A stretch of 33,726 nt of DNA, taken from positions 1-33,726 of the forward strand of contig CAYILR010000045.1 of NCBI GenBank assembly GCA_964364175.1. Direction: 5' to 3'. This document shows, in pieces, positions 7,084 to 14,161 of this stretch (the stretch's first letter is position 1; each line of letters starts with the position of its first letter). Source of the DNA: CAYILR01 sp964364175 (GTDB lineage: Bacteria; Bdellovibrionota; UBA1018). The position numbers and the translations under genes are program-made. The notes under the pieces were generated by a model. The model saw nothing but the letters and a program-made list of their open reading frames with translations. It did no database searches and had not been told where the DNA came from.

Positions 7084-7884
7084 TCAGGCCGCTGAAGAAG
7101 GGTCCGGTGGGGCGTCGTCAGCCTTCGGACGAGCCGTCATCTCGGCGTCCTTCACGGCCTTCTCAAGCTCAAACAACAGATCTGCGTGCAAACGCTTACG
7201 GAATAGCTCGTAGAGGGCTGTCGCCATCGTGCCGCGGATGAAGTCGGGGATGGCATCCCAGGTCTTGCCGTCCCAGCCCGGCACCACAGACCGAATCTCC
7301 GCCTCCCGCCCGAGCATCTGCCAGAGCCACTCGCCCTCGATCTTCACGGTCGCTCGGCAAGCGACCAGGTGTGTCATCATGTTGTTGCGTTGTGCGTCGG
7401 TCTGAAGCAGTGAGGCGTCCTCCATGTTCAAAAGCTTGCGCTCGATGACGGCCATCGACCAGATGTAGTCGTCATAGACCGGGAGCCGAAACGCCACGCT
7501 CAGCTTCTGGCCCTTGGCCTCCAATACTGCCTCGTGAAACTCCTCGGGGTGGATCCCGAACCGGGCCTCCAGTTTGGCGATGAGGCTGTCGGGGACCAAC
7601 GTCTCAAGCGGTTCCTTCATCGGCTCTGGCGGCTCTGGCGGTGTTTCAGCCGGCTTTGGAGGCGGAGCCATGCTGGACATTGGCGCCCGGTGGTCGATGG
7701 GCTCGGCGTTGGCCAGGAGATCGGCTTCAGACCCGGCCCTCGGCGCCGCAGGCGGCTTCAGGCTCACCGGATCGAATCGCTCGACCTCGACCTGAGACGC
7801 AGGTCCAGGCTTCGGTGGCGTGAACCCTGGGCGTCCATAACCTGTCTTCGGACCCATCTTCGGCGGCGTCGGCTGCGGCATCAT
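7084..7884 (-). CDS. tail assembly chaperone, G-type
   Basis: This 266 aa protein has about 90 Pro/Met/Lys-rich disordered residues at the N-terminus (PPKMGPKTGYGRPGFTPPKP, PPEPPEPMKEP). A folded helical domain follows (LIAKLEARFGIHPEEFHEAVLEA, IWSMAVIERKLLNMEDASLL, FIRGTMATALYELFRKRLHADLLFELEKAVKDAEM). It ends in an acidic tail where the reading frame can shift by -1 into the next frame. Its position two genes before a tape measure and the overlap identify it as the short partner of a tail assembly chaperone pair. The folded part also has the feel of a structural protein with an unusual N-terminal extension. Start ATG-ATG is behind GAGGTC. It follows a strong terminator, so it probably has its own promoter or relies on read-through. 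Confidence 0.68.
   Translation of the reverse strand: MMPQPTPPKMGPKTGYGRPGFTPPKPGPASQVEVERFDPVSLKPPAAPRAGSEADLLANAEPIDHRAPMSSMAPPPKPAETPPEPPEPMKEPLETLVPDSLIAKLEARFGIHPEEFHEAVLEAKGQKLSVAFRLPVYDDYIWSMAVIERKLLNMEDASLLQTDAQRNNMMTHLVACRATVKIEGEWLWQMLGREAEIRSVVPGWDGKTWDAIPDFIRGTMATALYELFRKRLHADLLFELEKAVKDAEMTARPKADDAPPDPSSAA
7087..7117 (-). other. candidate -1 ribosomal frameshift window
   Basis: The two overlapping frames exclude each other outside this interval. The -1 frame has a TGA at 7118-7120 and the zero frame a TGA at 7084-7086. Any switch must occur between them. The best candidate is C-CCT-TCT (7102-7096): the Pro tRNA can re-pair on CCC, but the next codon would not re-pair well (TCT to TTC), so it is not a classic X-XXY-YYZ heptamer. 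Confidence 0.5.
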
Positions 7885-7916
7885 GACCTCGGCTTCTGGT
7901 GTACGCTAGGCCCACT

Positions 7917-7945
7917 GAAAGAGAAAGCCCCGGTGTTACCGGGGC
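7917..7945 (-). terminator. rho-independent terminator after the lipoprotein gene
   Basis: GCCCCGGT and ACCGGGGC (7927-7934 and 7938-7945) form an 8-bp GC-rich stem with a 3-nt loop. On the minus strand it is followed by TTTCTCTTTC. It lies 25 nt after the stop of the lipoprotein gene and about 30 nt before the chaperone gene, separating the fibre/accessory unit from the tail-assembly unit. Confidence 0.75.
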
Positions 7946-7969
7946 CACCTCTCGACTACTGTTTTGAGG

Positions 7970-8119
7970 TCACTTCGGCGTCGGCGCTACCGGCGCACCA
8001 GCATCAGTAGCAGGTGCCGGCGCCACCGGAGCAGCGCTAGCCGGCGCACCAGCATCCACAGCCGCAGGTTTCGACTGACACGCACCAACCAACACAAGAA
8101 CCATAATGAGCTTCTTCAT
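7970..8119 (-). CDS. small lipoprotein (o-spanin or exclusion candidate)
   Basis: A 49 aa protein: two Lys, a hydrophobic core IMVLVLVG, then the lipobox LVGAC with Cys14, followed by a tail with an imperfect repeat (DAGAPASAAPVAPAP / DAGAPVAPTPK). AGGAGG sits 5 nt before the ATG. After signal peptidase II processing it would be a 36-residue lipid-anchored Ala/Pro-rich peptide. Rz1-type outer-membrane spanins and superinfection-exclusion lipoproteins have this size and Pro-rich character. No Rz partner was seen nearby. It sits just after the patatin gene and before a terminator. The lipobox is clear. The role is inferred. Confidence 0.8.
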   Translation of the reverse strand: MKKLIMVLVLVGACQSKPAAVDAGAPASAAPVAPAPATDAGAPVAPTPK

Positions 8120-8164
8120 GGAGCCTCCTGGACCACCATTGGTCACCACCTAGGATGCGTTGCG

Positions 8165-9064
8165 TCAGGCTGAAACGACGTGAGCCATCACGCTCTCGAA
8201 CCCGTCGACGATGGCCTTCTCGATTTTCTCTTTAGAGGCAAAGAAGTCGAACCCGTCAAGAGAGGTGGTGAGAGTGATCTTCTTCAGGTCCACGCCCTCC
8301 TCCTCAGCCTCCTCGATGGAACGTCGCATGTTGTCATCAATAACACCGAAGATGACCCGCGACAGAAGGTCGATGTTATCGGAGACAGCCGAGAGCTTCT
8401 CCGGGTTTTTCTCTACGCCCTCCACTGGGCCTTCCTCTGCTCCCCCAAAGTAGAGACCAATGACCTTCTTCTCGTTGTCGGGGATGTTGAAGTTACGCAC
8501 CCAACCACCGTCTTGGAGCATAGCACCGTCATAGATGGTGGGGTCGAACACGGGAAGATTCATGGAGCCAAGCGCGGCTAGGGGTAGATCGGTTTTGGGG
8601 TCTGTGAACAGGACAGGCACGGGGCTTTTGAGGTTCACCTGATAGGAGCAGACCCGGATAGGGAGCTTGCAGTCTCCTATGGTGGCAGGCATCTGCTTTC
8701 GGAATTCGGCAAGCAGCTTGTGCGTCTTGAAGACACCCTTCGGCCCTTGGTGGAACATCTTACTGAGCATCCACTCCCAAAACGCCCAGCGGAGGCTCAA
8801 GACCTTGGCTGGCTGAATGTTTCTAGCCACTTCAATCATGGCCTTCACAGATTCTTCGGGTTTGGCGGGATCCCAGAAGCGCCCGAGCACGGCCGCAACG
8901 ACTGCGCCGCCAGAAGTGCCGGTGACGCCGCGGAACCGGTAGCCCAACTGTACGAGCGCGAGTAGTGCTCCCAGAAAGACATAAAGCTTCATCCCGGAGC
9001 CGGATAGGACAAGCCACCACAAATCATCATCTGGGTGAGCGCGGGTGAGTTTGGTCGTCGTCAA
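8165..9064 (-). CDS. patatin-like phospholipase
   Basis: A 299 aa protein with all patatin landmarks: oxyanion-type loop LSGSGMK (20-26), nucleophile elbow G49-T-S51-G-G, and the catalytic Asp in D185-G-G. Residues after Ser51 form the usual helix. Patatins hydrolyse acyl chains of phospholipids through a Ser-Asp dyad. There is no signal peptide, so it would act in the cytoplasm or be carried in the virion. The TTG start overlaps the upstream TGA (TTGA) and has GAGGAG about 8 nt before it. The neighbours are a lipoprotein and two tiny membrane proteins, which suggests envelope attack at lysis, or entry. The family call is solid. The timing and site of action are unknown. Confidence 0.88.
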   Translation of the reverse strand: MTTTKLTRAHPDDDLWWLVLSGSGMKLYVFLGALLALVQLGYRFRGVTGTSGGAVVAAVLGRFWDPAKPEESVKAMIEVARNIQPAKVLSLRWAFWEWMLSKMFHQGPKGVFKTHKLLAEFRKQMPATIGDCKLPIRVCSYQVNLKSPVPVLFTDPKTDLPLAALGSMNLPVFDPTIYDGAMLQDGGWVRNFNIPDNEKKVIGLYFGGAEEGPVEGVEKNPEKLSAVSDNIDLLSRVIFGVIDDNMRRSIEEAEEEGVDLKKITLTTSLDGFDFFASKEKIEKAIVDGFESVMAHVVSA

Positions 9065-9441
9065 CGGCTCGTCTCCTCGTCCACGTCTTCTCTCAAGACA
9101 GGAGCTAACGTCGGATCGCTTTGAGGCCAGAGTTTGTCAGTGGCGTCGCGTTCAGCAGCCATTCGATAAGTGCCGCCACGTTCAAGCACATGTCGCATAG
9201 CTTCCGCTTGTCTAGCGGCGTCGTCTAATCCACGTGCATGGTCTCGAAGGCTACGGCTGACTTCGTTGAGTCGTTGCTTGTATTCATGTGCGGCGTCAAC
9301 AGCTTGCTGAAGGGCGTTGAGCAGCAGGTCAGCATCGTAGGTTAGCCTCCCATCGCTATCAAGGCGACTACGGAGGATGGCCAGAGCATCAGACCTCTCG
9401 GTTACCAATGCTGTATAGGCTTCTGGATGAACCTGGGGCAT
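9061..9441 (-). CDS. coiled-coil protein, 126 aa, unknown function
   Basis: A soluble, highly charged helical protein (LLNALQQAVDAAHEYKQRLNEVSRSLRDHARGLDDAARQAEAMRHVLERG) with a coiled-coil pattern over about residues 40-90. There is no membrane segment, so it is not an Rz-type inner-membrane spanin as read. It is coupled to the patatin gene by a 4-nt overlap and preceded 4 nt upstream by the 27-residue micro-gene. It may be a partner or regulator of the phospholipase, judged only from the coupling. Confidence 0.72.
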   Translation of the reverse strand: MPQVHPEAYTALVTERSDALAILRSRLDSDGRLTYDADLLLNALQQAVDAAHEYKQRLNEVSRSLRDHARGLDDAARQAEAMRHVLERGGTYRMAAERDATDKLWPQSDPTLAPVLREDVDEETSR

Positions 9442-9445
9442 ACCG

Positions 9446-9529
9446 TTATCCGCACCATTTGGCTACAAGGAGAACAGCCATCATTATCCCGACTACTGAC
9501 GCATGAAGCCAAAACTCTCGTTGGGTCAT
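9446..9529 (-). CDS. 27-residue membrane micro-protein
   Basis: The reading frame starts with ATGA overlapping the stop of the upstream 51 aa gene and ends 4 nt before the next ATG. The product has a charged N-terminus (MTQREFW) and one hydrophobic span (ASVVGIMMAVLLVA) ending in KWCG. The fit into the overlap chain and the clear transmembrane helix make it more likely real than chance. Candidate roles are a very small holin, antiholin or membrane regulator. Confidence 0.55.
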   Translation of the reverse strand: MTQREFWLHASVVGIMMAVLLVAKWCG

Positions 9530-9681
9530 CGTTTTTGCTTTTCTTTGATCGCGCGCTCCACGTCCTCGGGCGAGAGCCCGAGCGCGGCGGCCTTGACCTT
9601 GGCCTTGGGCGCCTCGACGCTCTCGGTCTGCGTGCCGTCGGTCTTGACCTCGACGATGGTGATCTTCTTGTCTTCGGGCAT
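9526..9681 (-). CDS. small charged protein, 51 aa
   Basis: The opening MPEDKKITIVEVKTDGTQTE is followed by an Ala/Lys linker and ALGLSPEDVERAIKEKQKR, which reads as a short helix-forming tail. No family is recognised. It sits 2 nt after the stop of one micro-membrane gene and overlaps the start of another (ATGA). A longer Arg-rich reading extending to 10248 in the same frame is an out-of-frame shadow of the 156 aa gene. Confidence 0.6.
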   Translation of the reverse strand: MPEDKKITIVEVKTDGTQTESVEAPKAKVKAAALGLSPEDVERAIKEKQKR

Positions 9682-9683
9682 GG

Positions 9684-9794
9684 TCACTTGTCCTTGTCGC
9701 GGAAGTACCAGTTGCAGCGATCGGCCAGCGACCACGCGCACAGCAGTATAAGGATGCAGGTGTCGACGATGGCGACGTAGGTGTCGATGTGCAT
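9684..9794 (-). CDS. 36-residue membrane micro-protein
   Basis: ATG is preceded by GGGAGT 6 nt upstream. The product is MHIDTY then a hydrophobic helix (VAIVDTCILILLCAWSLA) then DRCNWYFRDKDK. One transmembrane span with a charged C-terminal end and three Cys residues. It lies 2 nt after the preceding structural gene and 2 nt before the next. Possible holin-like or other lysis/membrane role by size and by its location near a phospholipase and lipoprotein. Not proven. Confidence 0.6.
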   Translation of the reverse strand: MHIDTYVAIVDTCILILLCAWSLADRCNWYFRDKDK

Positions 9795-9796
9795 GA

Positions 9797-10267
9797 TCAA
9801 CTCCCGATGTACCAACGATAGAGCACGCCCATGTAACGAGTCGTGCCGCCTGCGACGGCCTCATAGGTCGTGCGCATGAACAGACCCGTGGCGATGGGCG
9901 CGACCGTGGGCATGATGATGTCCTCTTTCCAGAGCGCAGTCGTCGGCAGCCTGTAGTCTTTGACGTAGCGCACCAACTCGATCGGAGTACCAAGCGGGTA
10001 GCCGTAGAGCGTGTGCAGGCCCATGACATCGTTCTTGTCGACGACGCTGAAGTGGGCCTTGTCGCCACGCGCGCAGTCCTGCACCCAGAACTGACCGCCT
10101 TGCACGAGGATCTGCGTCGTGGCCTCCACGTCGAGGATCGTCGTGGTGCCGGGCGCGCACTCCAGAGCGTAGCCCTCCAGACGAGCCTGGGCGCTGGCGT
10201 GCAAGAACGTGGGCGCCATGACCGGCACGCCATCGGCTGTCTGCCCAAGATGACTGACGCCGCTCAT
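9797..10267 (-). CDS. virion/fibre-type protein, 156 aa
   Basis: Starts at MSGVSHLGQ, where ATGA overlaps the upstream stop. Middle part is beta-rich (TTTILDVEATTQILVQGGQFWVQ, KAHFSVVDKNDVMG, PIELVRYVKDYRLPTT) and the end is Tyr/Gly-rich (TTRYMGVLYRWYIGS). It belongs to the run of overlapping small virion-type genes from 13731 leftward. It is probably a baseplate or fibre accessory. No family is recognised. Confidence 0.75.
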   Translation of the reverse strand: MSGVSHLGQTADGVPVMAPTFLHASAQARLEGYALECAPGTTTILDVEATTQILVQGGQFWVQDCARGDKAHFSVVDKNDVMGLHTLYGYPLGTPIELVRYVKDYRLPTTALWKEDIIMPTVAPIATGLFMRTTYEAVAGGTTRYMGVLYRWYIGS

Positions 10268-11013
10268 ATCTTGGTCCCCTGGAGGAAGGCTTCGGCGAAG
10301 GCGAAGGACACGAGGTTGTCGCGCACCGTCAGCCGCAGGTAGTCGGGCTGCGCGTAGGTGCCCGCGCGCGCCAAACGCAGACTGCGTGGCAAGTGGATAT
10401 TGGCGCGCATGAAGTTGACCGTGCCCGTGACGATGCTGAAGTCCTTGGCGATCTCGATGACATCGCGCGTGCGCTTCGCGTTCTGCCAAGTGAAGGCGAG
10501 GTCAGCGGCCTTGCACTCCAGCAGCAGACCGTTGGTCAAAGTGGACAGGGTGTTGAGCACAAACTTGTTGCCGAAGGCCATGGCCGTGCCCTCGAACAAC
10601 AGGCTCAGTTGCGTGATCTCGATCTCGTGGCTGGCTGGCGGCTGGTACTCGAAGACCACGGGTGTCACACTGCCGTCGACCGCGAGATTCGCACTCGTGC
10701 CGTTCTTGACGGCCGTGGCGATGACCTTCGAGGGGATGTCGTCGATGCTGCGGTTGGCGTAGGGCTTGAAGTTGGCCTCGAAGTCGGCCTTGTCGGCGTC
10801 GTTCTGCACCTGGCTGTAGCCATCGGCGACGACGCCCTGGGGCAAGACGCCCTTCCAGATCAGACACGAGCAGACTTCGGGAGGATCGTAGCCGTACACC
10901 AAGTAGACTTCGCCGTCCTCCTCGTACTGCACGACGAAGCTCTTATCGGCGATCATGGGCTTGAACCATGACCAGTACCCCTGTCGCCGTGGAGTCGAGC
11001 CGAAGTCGATCAC
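10264..11013 (-). CDS. virion/fibre-type protein, 249 aa, paralogue of the next gene
   Basis: GTG start overlapping the upstream stop (GTGA). Beta-rich protein with VVFEYQPPASHEIEITQLSLLFEGTAMAF in the middle and a C-terminal block YLRLTVRDNLVSFAFAEAFLQG. That block matches the end of the upstream protein at 11010-11642 (LVIRVRDNLTALLSFQAVARG). The two are probably paralogous fibre or baseplate subunits. There is no enzymatic motif. Confidence 0.78.
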   Translation of the reverse strand: MIDFGSTPRRQGYWSWFKPMIADKSFVVQYEEDGEVYLVYGYDPPEVCSCLIWKGVLPQGVVADGYSQVQNDADKADFEANFKPYANRSIDDIPSKVIATAVKNGTSANLAVDGSVTPVVFEYQPPASHEIEITQLSLLFEGTAMAFGNKFVLNTLSTLTNGLLLECKAADLAFTWQNAKRTRDVIEIAKDFSIVTGTVNFMRANIHLPRSLRLARAGTYAQPDYLRLTVRDNLVSFAFAEAFLQGTKI

Positions 11014-11642
11014 GTTAGCTCCTGGTAGCCACGCGCGACGGCTTGGAAGCTCAGGAGCGCTGTGAGGTTGTCACGAACTCGGATCACCAGTGCGTCCTCA
11101 CTGCCCTCCGGCAGGACTATAGGTGTTGGGAAGTTGAAGTCGAAGCTCACGAAGTCGTCGCTGGCGCTCACAGAGTTTTTGATGGCCAGGTGCTCGTCGG
11201 CGTAGAAGAAGAAGTCACCGAGGTACTTGACGGGCTCCGCGAAAATCTGCGTCTCGATCCCGCCCTGCTGGGTGAAAAACAGCACGCCGTTTGTCAGCGG
11301 TGTGTTGATGGCCGTCGCGGCTCCAAAACGGCGGAAGTCGTTGGTATCGATCTCCATATTCGTGCCCGTGAGCACGATGCGCACATGGTCGATCCACTTG
11401 GTCTTGCCGGCATCGGCGGCGATCTTGAAATCCACGGGTGTCGTAGCGCCGTTCACGTCCATGGCCGTGCTGCCGCCGCCGTTGGCAAAGAACTCCCGGA
11501 GTTGCTTGAGCGCGGTCAACTCACTCGGCGGGATGCTTTTACTCGACGACGGCAGCACCTCGACCTTGAGAGCATGACGCGGCGTGACCCCCGCCTCGAC
11601 GCCGGAGCCCTCACCGTCCTGTAGGCGCTGCTTGATGCTCAC
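11010..11642 (-). CDS. virion/fibre-type protein with N-terminal DG motif, 210 aa
   Basis: The opening QDGEGSGVEAGVTPRHALKVEV carries the DG-x-G-x-G-x-x-A-x-V-(5-7)-L-x-V motif found at the start of the two upstream neighbours. The body is beta-rich (TKWIDHVRIVLTGTNMEIDTNDF, DFVSFDFNFPTPIVL) and ends in the RDNL-F-A-G block shared with the downstream protein. ATGA overlap with the upstream gene. It likely forms a small peripheral tail structure with its neighbours. Confidence 0.78.
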   Translation of the reverse strand: MSIKQRLQDGEGSGVEAGVTPRHALKVEVLPSSSKSIPPSELTALKQLREFFANGGGSTAMDVNGATTPVDFKIAADAGKTKWIDHVRIVLTGTNMEIDTNDFRRFGAATAINTPLTNGVLFFTQQGGIETQIFAEPVKYLGDFFFYADEHLAIKNSVSASDDFVSFDFNFPTPIVLPEGSEDALVIRVRDNLTALLSFQAVARGYQELT

Positions 11643-12202
11643 TCGTCGCCGTTCCCGTAGGAGACAAGGAACGCCGCGCAGTAGGTGCCGGCGACCGAGG
11701 GCTTGGTGACAACGGCGATGGCGTCGTCTGGTCCCAAGATCAACGCGCCATCAAGTATTTCCTCGCAGTGTCCGATCTCGCAGACCATCTGCGACCACAA
11801 CGTGCCGTCGGTGACGGTCAGCGCGTCGGCTCCCTTCTTTGCCGTACCCAGGAACTTGGCGCTGGACGCGGAGTTGAGGTTCTCTGGGGTGATGGTCGTG
11901 CCCCCAGAGATCAACGTACCCGTGCTGGGCTTCTTGATCCACTGGACTTGCTGGATGTTTGTCCCGCAGACGCGCAGCTTGTGGAACGTGAGCTTGCGCG
12001 TAGTACCGCTGTTCTTGAGGTAGCACAGGCCCGAGAACGAGCCCGTGGTCGTGAGCGCGATGAAATCCGTGGCCACCCAGAACGCATCGCCCTTTATCGT
12101 GGCCAGGGCCAGGGCGGTAGTGGTCTGCGCGTCGGTCATGATCCGATGTTCGTGGTCGACAGATGCTTGCCGCCCGCTTCCTTTGCCGTCTTCGATCTTC
12201 AT
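11639..12202 (-). CDS. virion/fibre-type protein with N-terminal DG motif, 187 aa
   Basis: Starts MKIEDGKGSGRQASVDHEH, a short form of the DG motif, then a Thr/Ala-rich beta protein (FIALTTTGSFSGLCYLKNSG, KLTFHKLRVCGTNIQQVQW, GTYCAAFLVSYGNG). Three or four Cys residues are scattered. ATGA overlaps at both ends. It is probably part of a multi-component fibre or baseplate periphery. Confidence 0.78.
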   Translation of the reverse strand: MKIEDGKGSGRQASVDHEHRIMTDAQTTTALALATIKGDAFWVATDFIALTTTGSFSGLCYLKNSGTTRKLTFHKLRVCGTNIQQVQWIKKPSTGTLISGGTTITPENLNSASSAKFLGTAKKGADALTVTDGTLWSQMVCEIGHCEEILDGALILGPDDAIAVVTKPSVAGTYCAAFLVSYGNGDE

Positions 12203-12780
12203 GGCAACTCCTCGCTGTAACCCGTGAACTTGAACGTAGCGTTGCCGGCTTCCTCACCCTTGAGATTGATAGACATCGCCGAGGCCAGGGTGATCGCCAG
12301 CATCCCGTCGATGGGTACGAACGTGCAGCCGGGACCGACGATGCACGACATGATGAGCGAGCCCGCGCTCATGCCCGTCATGCCGTTGCCAACGCCGTCC
12401 CAGCGCCAGGTGGTGAACGCGGGCACACGCACGCTGCCTGAGATCGTACTGCGTGCGGCCAAAGCCACGTGATTGGCGGTCGGTGCGCCCTCGCCGAAGT
12501 AGACCTCGACCTCCAACATGCGGTTGTGGTTGGTGTTGCCGCCGTTCCATCCGATCGTGAACCCGGCGATGTGCGCGGGCAGGTCCGTGGGCACGGCGCG
12601 CAGCGCGCGACCGCCGGTTGCGGTCACAGCGAGGATGGGCGTGGCGATGACGAAGCCCATGTCCTTTTCCGAGTTGCGGTGGAAGCTGCTCTCGACGATG
12701 CCCTCGACAGCCAACTCGTTGTTCGAGTTGACCTTGGCCAGGTAGCCCTTGCCCGTGCCGTCCTTGATCACATCAGTCAT
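12199..12780 (-). CDS. virion/fibre-type protein with N-terminal DG motif, 193 aa
   Basis: The opening IKDGTGKGYLAKVNSNNELAV is the fullest copy of the motif. I know similar openings from virion proteins of other large phages. The rest is beta-rich and Gly-rich (IAGFTIGWNGGNTNHNRMLEVEVYFGEG, TTWRWDGVGNGMTGMSAG, NATFKFTGYSEELP). It overlaps the 66 aa gene upstream by 8 nt. The structural role is inferred. Confidence 0.8.
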   Translation of the reverse strand: MTDVIKDGTGKGYLAKVNSNNELAVEGIVESSFHRNSEKDMGFVIATPILAVTATGGRALRAVPTDLPAHIAGFTIGWNGGNTNHNRMLEVEVYFGEGAPTANHVALAARSTISGSVRVPAFTTWRWDGVGNGMTGMSAGSLIMSCIVGPGCTFVPIDGMLAITLASAMSINLKGEEAGNATFKFTGYSEELP

Positions 12781-12973
12781 GTTCGAGTCCCTCTTCGTCG
12801 GTCACAATCTCGGCGTGTTTCAAGAGCTTCTTGAGCAGATCCTTGATGTCGTGCAACACGCTCAACATCTCTTCGTCGCGCACTGCCAGCGCGCGAATGG
12901 TGCCGTCCTGCATCACGCCCACGGCGTTGCCCTCGGCGTCGTACAGAACGGAGACGGGGGACTTGATGCTCAT
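12773..12973 (-). CDS. 66 aa protein, DG-type beta segment plus acidic helix
   Basis: Begins SPVSVLYDAEGNAVGVMQDGTIRALAV, a strand-turn-strand unit related to the DG motif of its neighbours but followed only by a helix (MLSVLHDIKDLLKKLLKHAEI). ATGA overlap with the upstream gene. It may be an adaptor that docks the DG-motif proteins. Confidence 0.72.
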   Translation of the reverse strand: MSIKSPVSVLYDAEGNAVGVMQDGTIRALAVRDEEMLSVLHDIKDLLKKLLKHAEIVTDEEGLEHD

Positions 12974-13731
12974 GCAACAGCCCGAGTACGGCTAAGCGGG
13001 AAGACTCCGCTATAAACGTATGTATCAGTAACCGTAGCCAACACAGTCGCGCCATCTACATCGTAGACCTTATACTGGTCGGTGTTGATAGTCTTGTTGG
13101 CGTTATAGGTGACAGTTTGTTCGACAATCTTTGCCGTCTTAGCTGCTGACGTCCACCAGATCGCTGAGGTAGGAAATGGGCTGGCAGCAGGAAGAGTCTC
13201 CTCATAGGCCCCGGACGTGAACCCCTCAAACGGACCATCGTGGGCCAGATGAATCAGTTGACGAAGGGTCTTGTGAACGGCAGCCGAGATTCCCGAGGCG
13301 TTGTTGAGCGCGTACTCCAAAGCCTCCTGAACTGTCGTCTCGATCGTTGGTGTACCGGTCGGATCGAAACCGACGCTGAGGGCACCGGATGCGTACTTGA
13401 AGTCCGCAACTCCACCAGCACCTGTCGTGACGATGGCCTCAACCACGACCAGCGTGGTGTCGTTGGTGATGGACTCGATCGTGTATGTGCCCGCGGCGGC
13501 TGTGCCGGAGATGGTGACCTTGTCCCCAACTTGAGAGGGGACGTCATTGGGGATGGCTTCACCCCTCAGCCCACCAGGCGAGATGACCACCACACGGGTA
13601 CCCGTGGTGGTGGAGACGACCGTAACAGCCGTGCGATAGACGGTGGAGCCGGAGCTTCCTAGCTCCGCAGCATCGACGATGTCAGCATCGACGATGTCAT
13701 CTTTGCTTATTCCAGTTCCTGCCCTTGGCAT
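12970..13731 (-). CDS. virion/fibre-type protein, 253 aa
   Basis: Start MPRAGTGISKDDIVDADIVDAAEL is behind GGAAGG and 35 nt inside the upstream gene. A longer Arg-rich N-terminus is an artefact of the overlapping frame. The N-terminal part is beta-rich (VTVVSTTTGTRVVVISPGG, VGDKVTISGTAAAGTYTIESITNDTTLVVVEAIVTTG). A helical piece follows (IETTVQEALEYALNNASGISAAVHKTLRQLIHLAHDGPFEG). The end (YNANKTINTDQYKVYDVDGATVLATVTDTYVY) looks like a fibre-shaft or tip domain. Confidence 0.78.
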   Translation of the reverse strand: MPRAGTGISKDDIVDADIVDAAELGSSGSTVYRTAVTVVSTTTGTRVVVISPGGLRGEAIPNDVPSQVGDKVTISGTAAAGTYTIESITNDTTLVVVEAIVTTGAGGVADFKYASGALSVGFDPTGTPTIETTVQEALEYALNNASGISAAVHKTLRQLIHLAHDGPFEGFTSGAYEETLPAASPFPTSAIWWTSAAKTAKIVEQTVTYNANKTINTDQYKVYDVDGATVLATVTDTYVYSGVFPLSRTRAVA

Positions 13732-14161
13732 GGCCCTTCCGAGGTGTCTCCTCAGAGGGTGTCTTGGGCATCTCTGGTGTTGCGGCCGATGTCTGCTGCG
13801 CTTGCTGCGCCGCGAACGCGGCCTTTTCCTGCTGCTCGGCTTTTTGGTCCTCAGCCTCTTTTGCCGCGCGCTCTCCAGCCGCCATGATGGCGTCGACCAC
13901 GGCATAGATGACCGTCCGCATGGTACGGAAGGCTGCCGCCTTGCCCTTCATGTGGTCGATCTGAGACTGAAGGCGCTGGATCTCCTGATGGACGCCCTGC
14001 TCGCCACGAGTCGCTTCATTCACAAGCTGAATCATCGTCGTCTGGGCGAAGCCTGCGCCACCAGCAGCCGTGTCGAACACCCCCGCCGCGCGAGCGTCGT
14101 TCAACCGCCGCCGGAGCTTGATGAGGTCCTCTTCCGGGTTCGATGTATACTCGTCAGCCAT
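13697..14161 (-). CDS. helical coiled-coil protein, 154 aa
   Basis: Starts MADEYTSNPEEDLIKLRRRLNDARAAGVFD with AGGAG 8 nt upstream. The middle is a coiled coil (VNEATRGEQGVHQEIQRLQSQIDHMKG) followed by a hydrophobic helix (MRTVIYAVVDAIMAAG) and a Gln/Ala/Glu-rich, then Lys/Arg-rich tail. Possibly an assembly chaperone or scaffold for the fibre proteins. No family is recognised. Confidence 0.75.
   Translation of the reverse strand: MADEYTSNPEEDLIKLRRRLNDARAAGVFDTAAGGAGFAQTTMIQLVNEATRGEQGVHQEIQRLQSQIDHMKGKAAAFRTMRTVIYAVVDAIMAAGERAAKEAEDQKAEQQEKAAFAAQQAQQTSAATPEMPKTPSEETPRKGHAKGRNWNKQR

Noticed and set aside
9526..10248. A 240-residue minus-strand reading
   Set aside because: The first two thirds are Arg/Ser-rich and out of frame with the 156 aa gene. 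Only the last 51 codons from 9681 look real.
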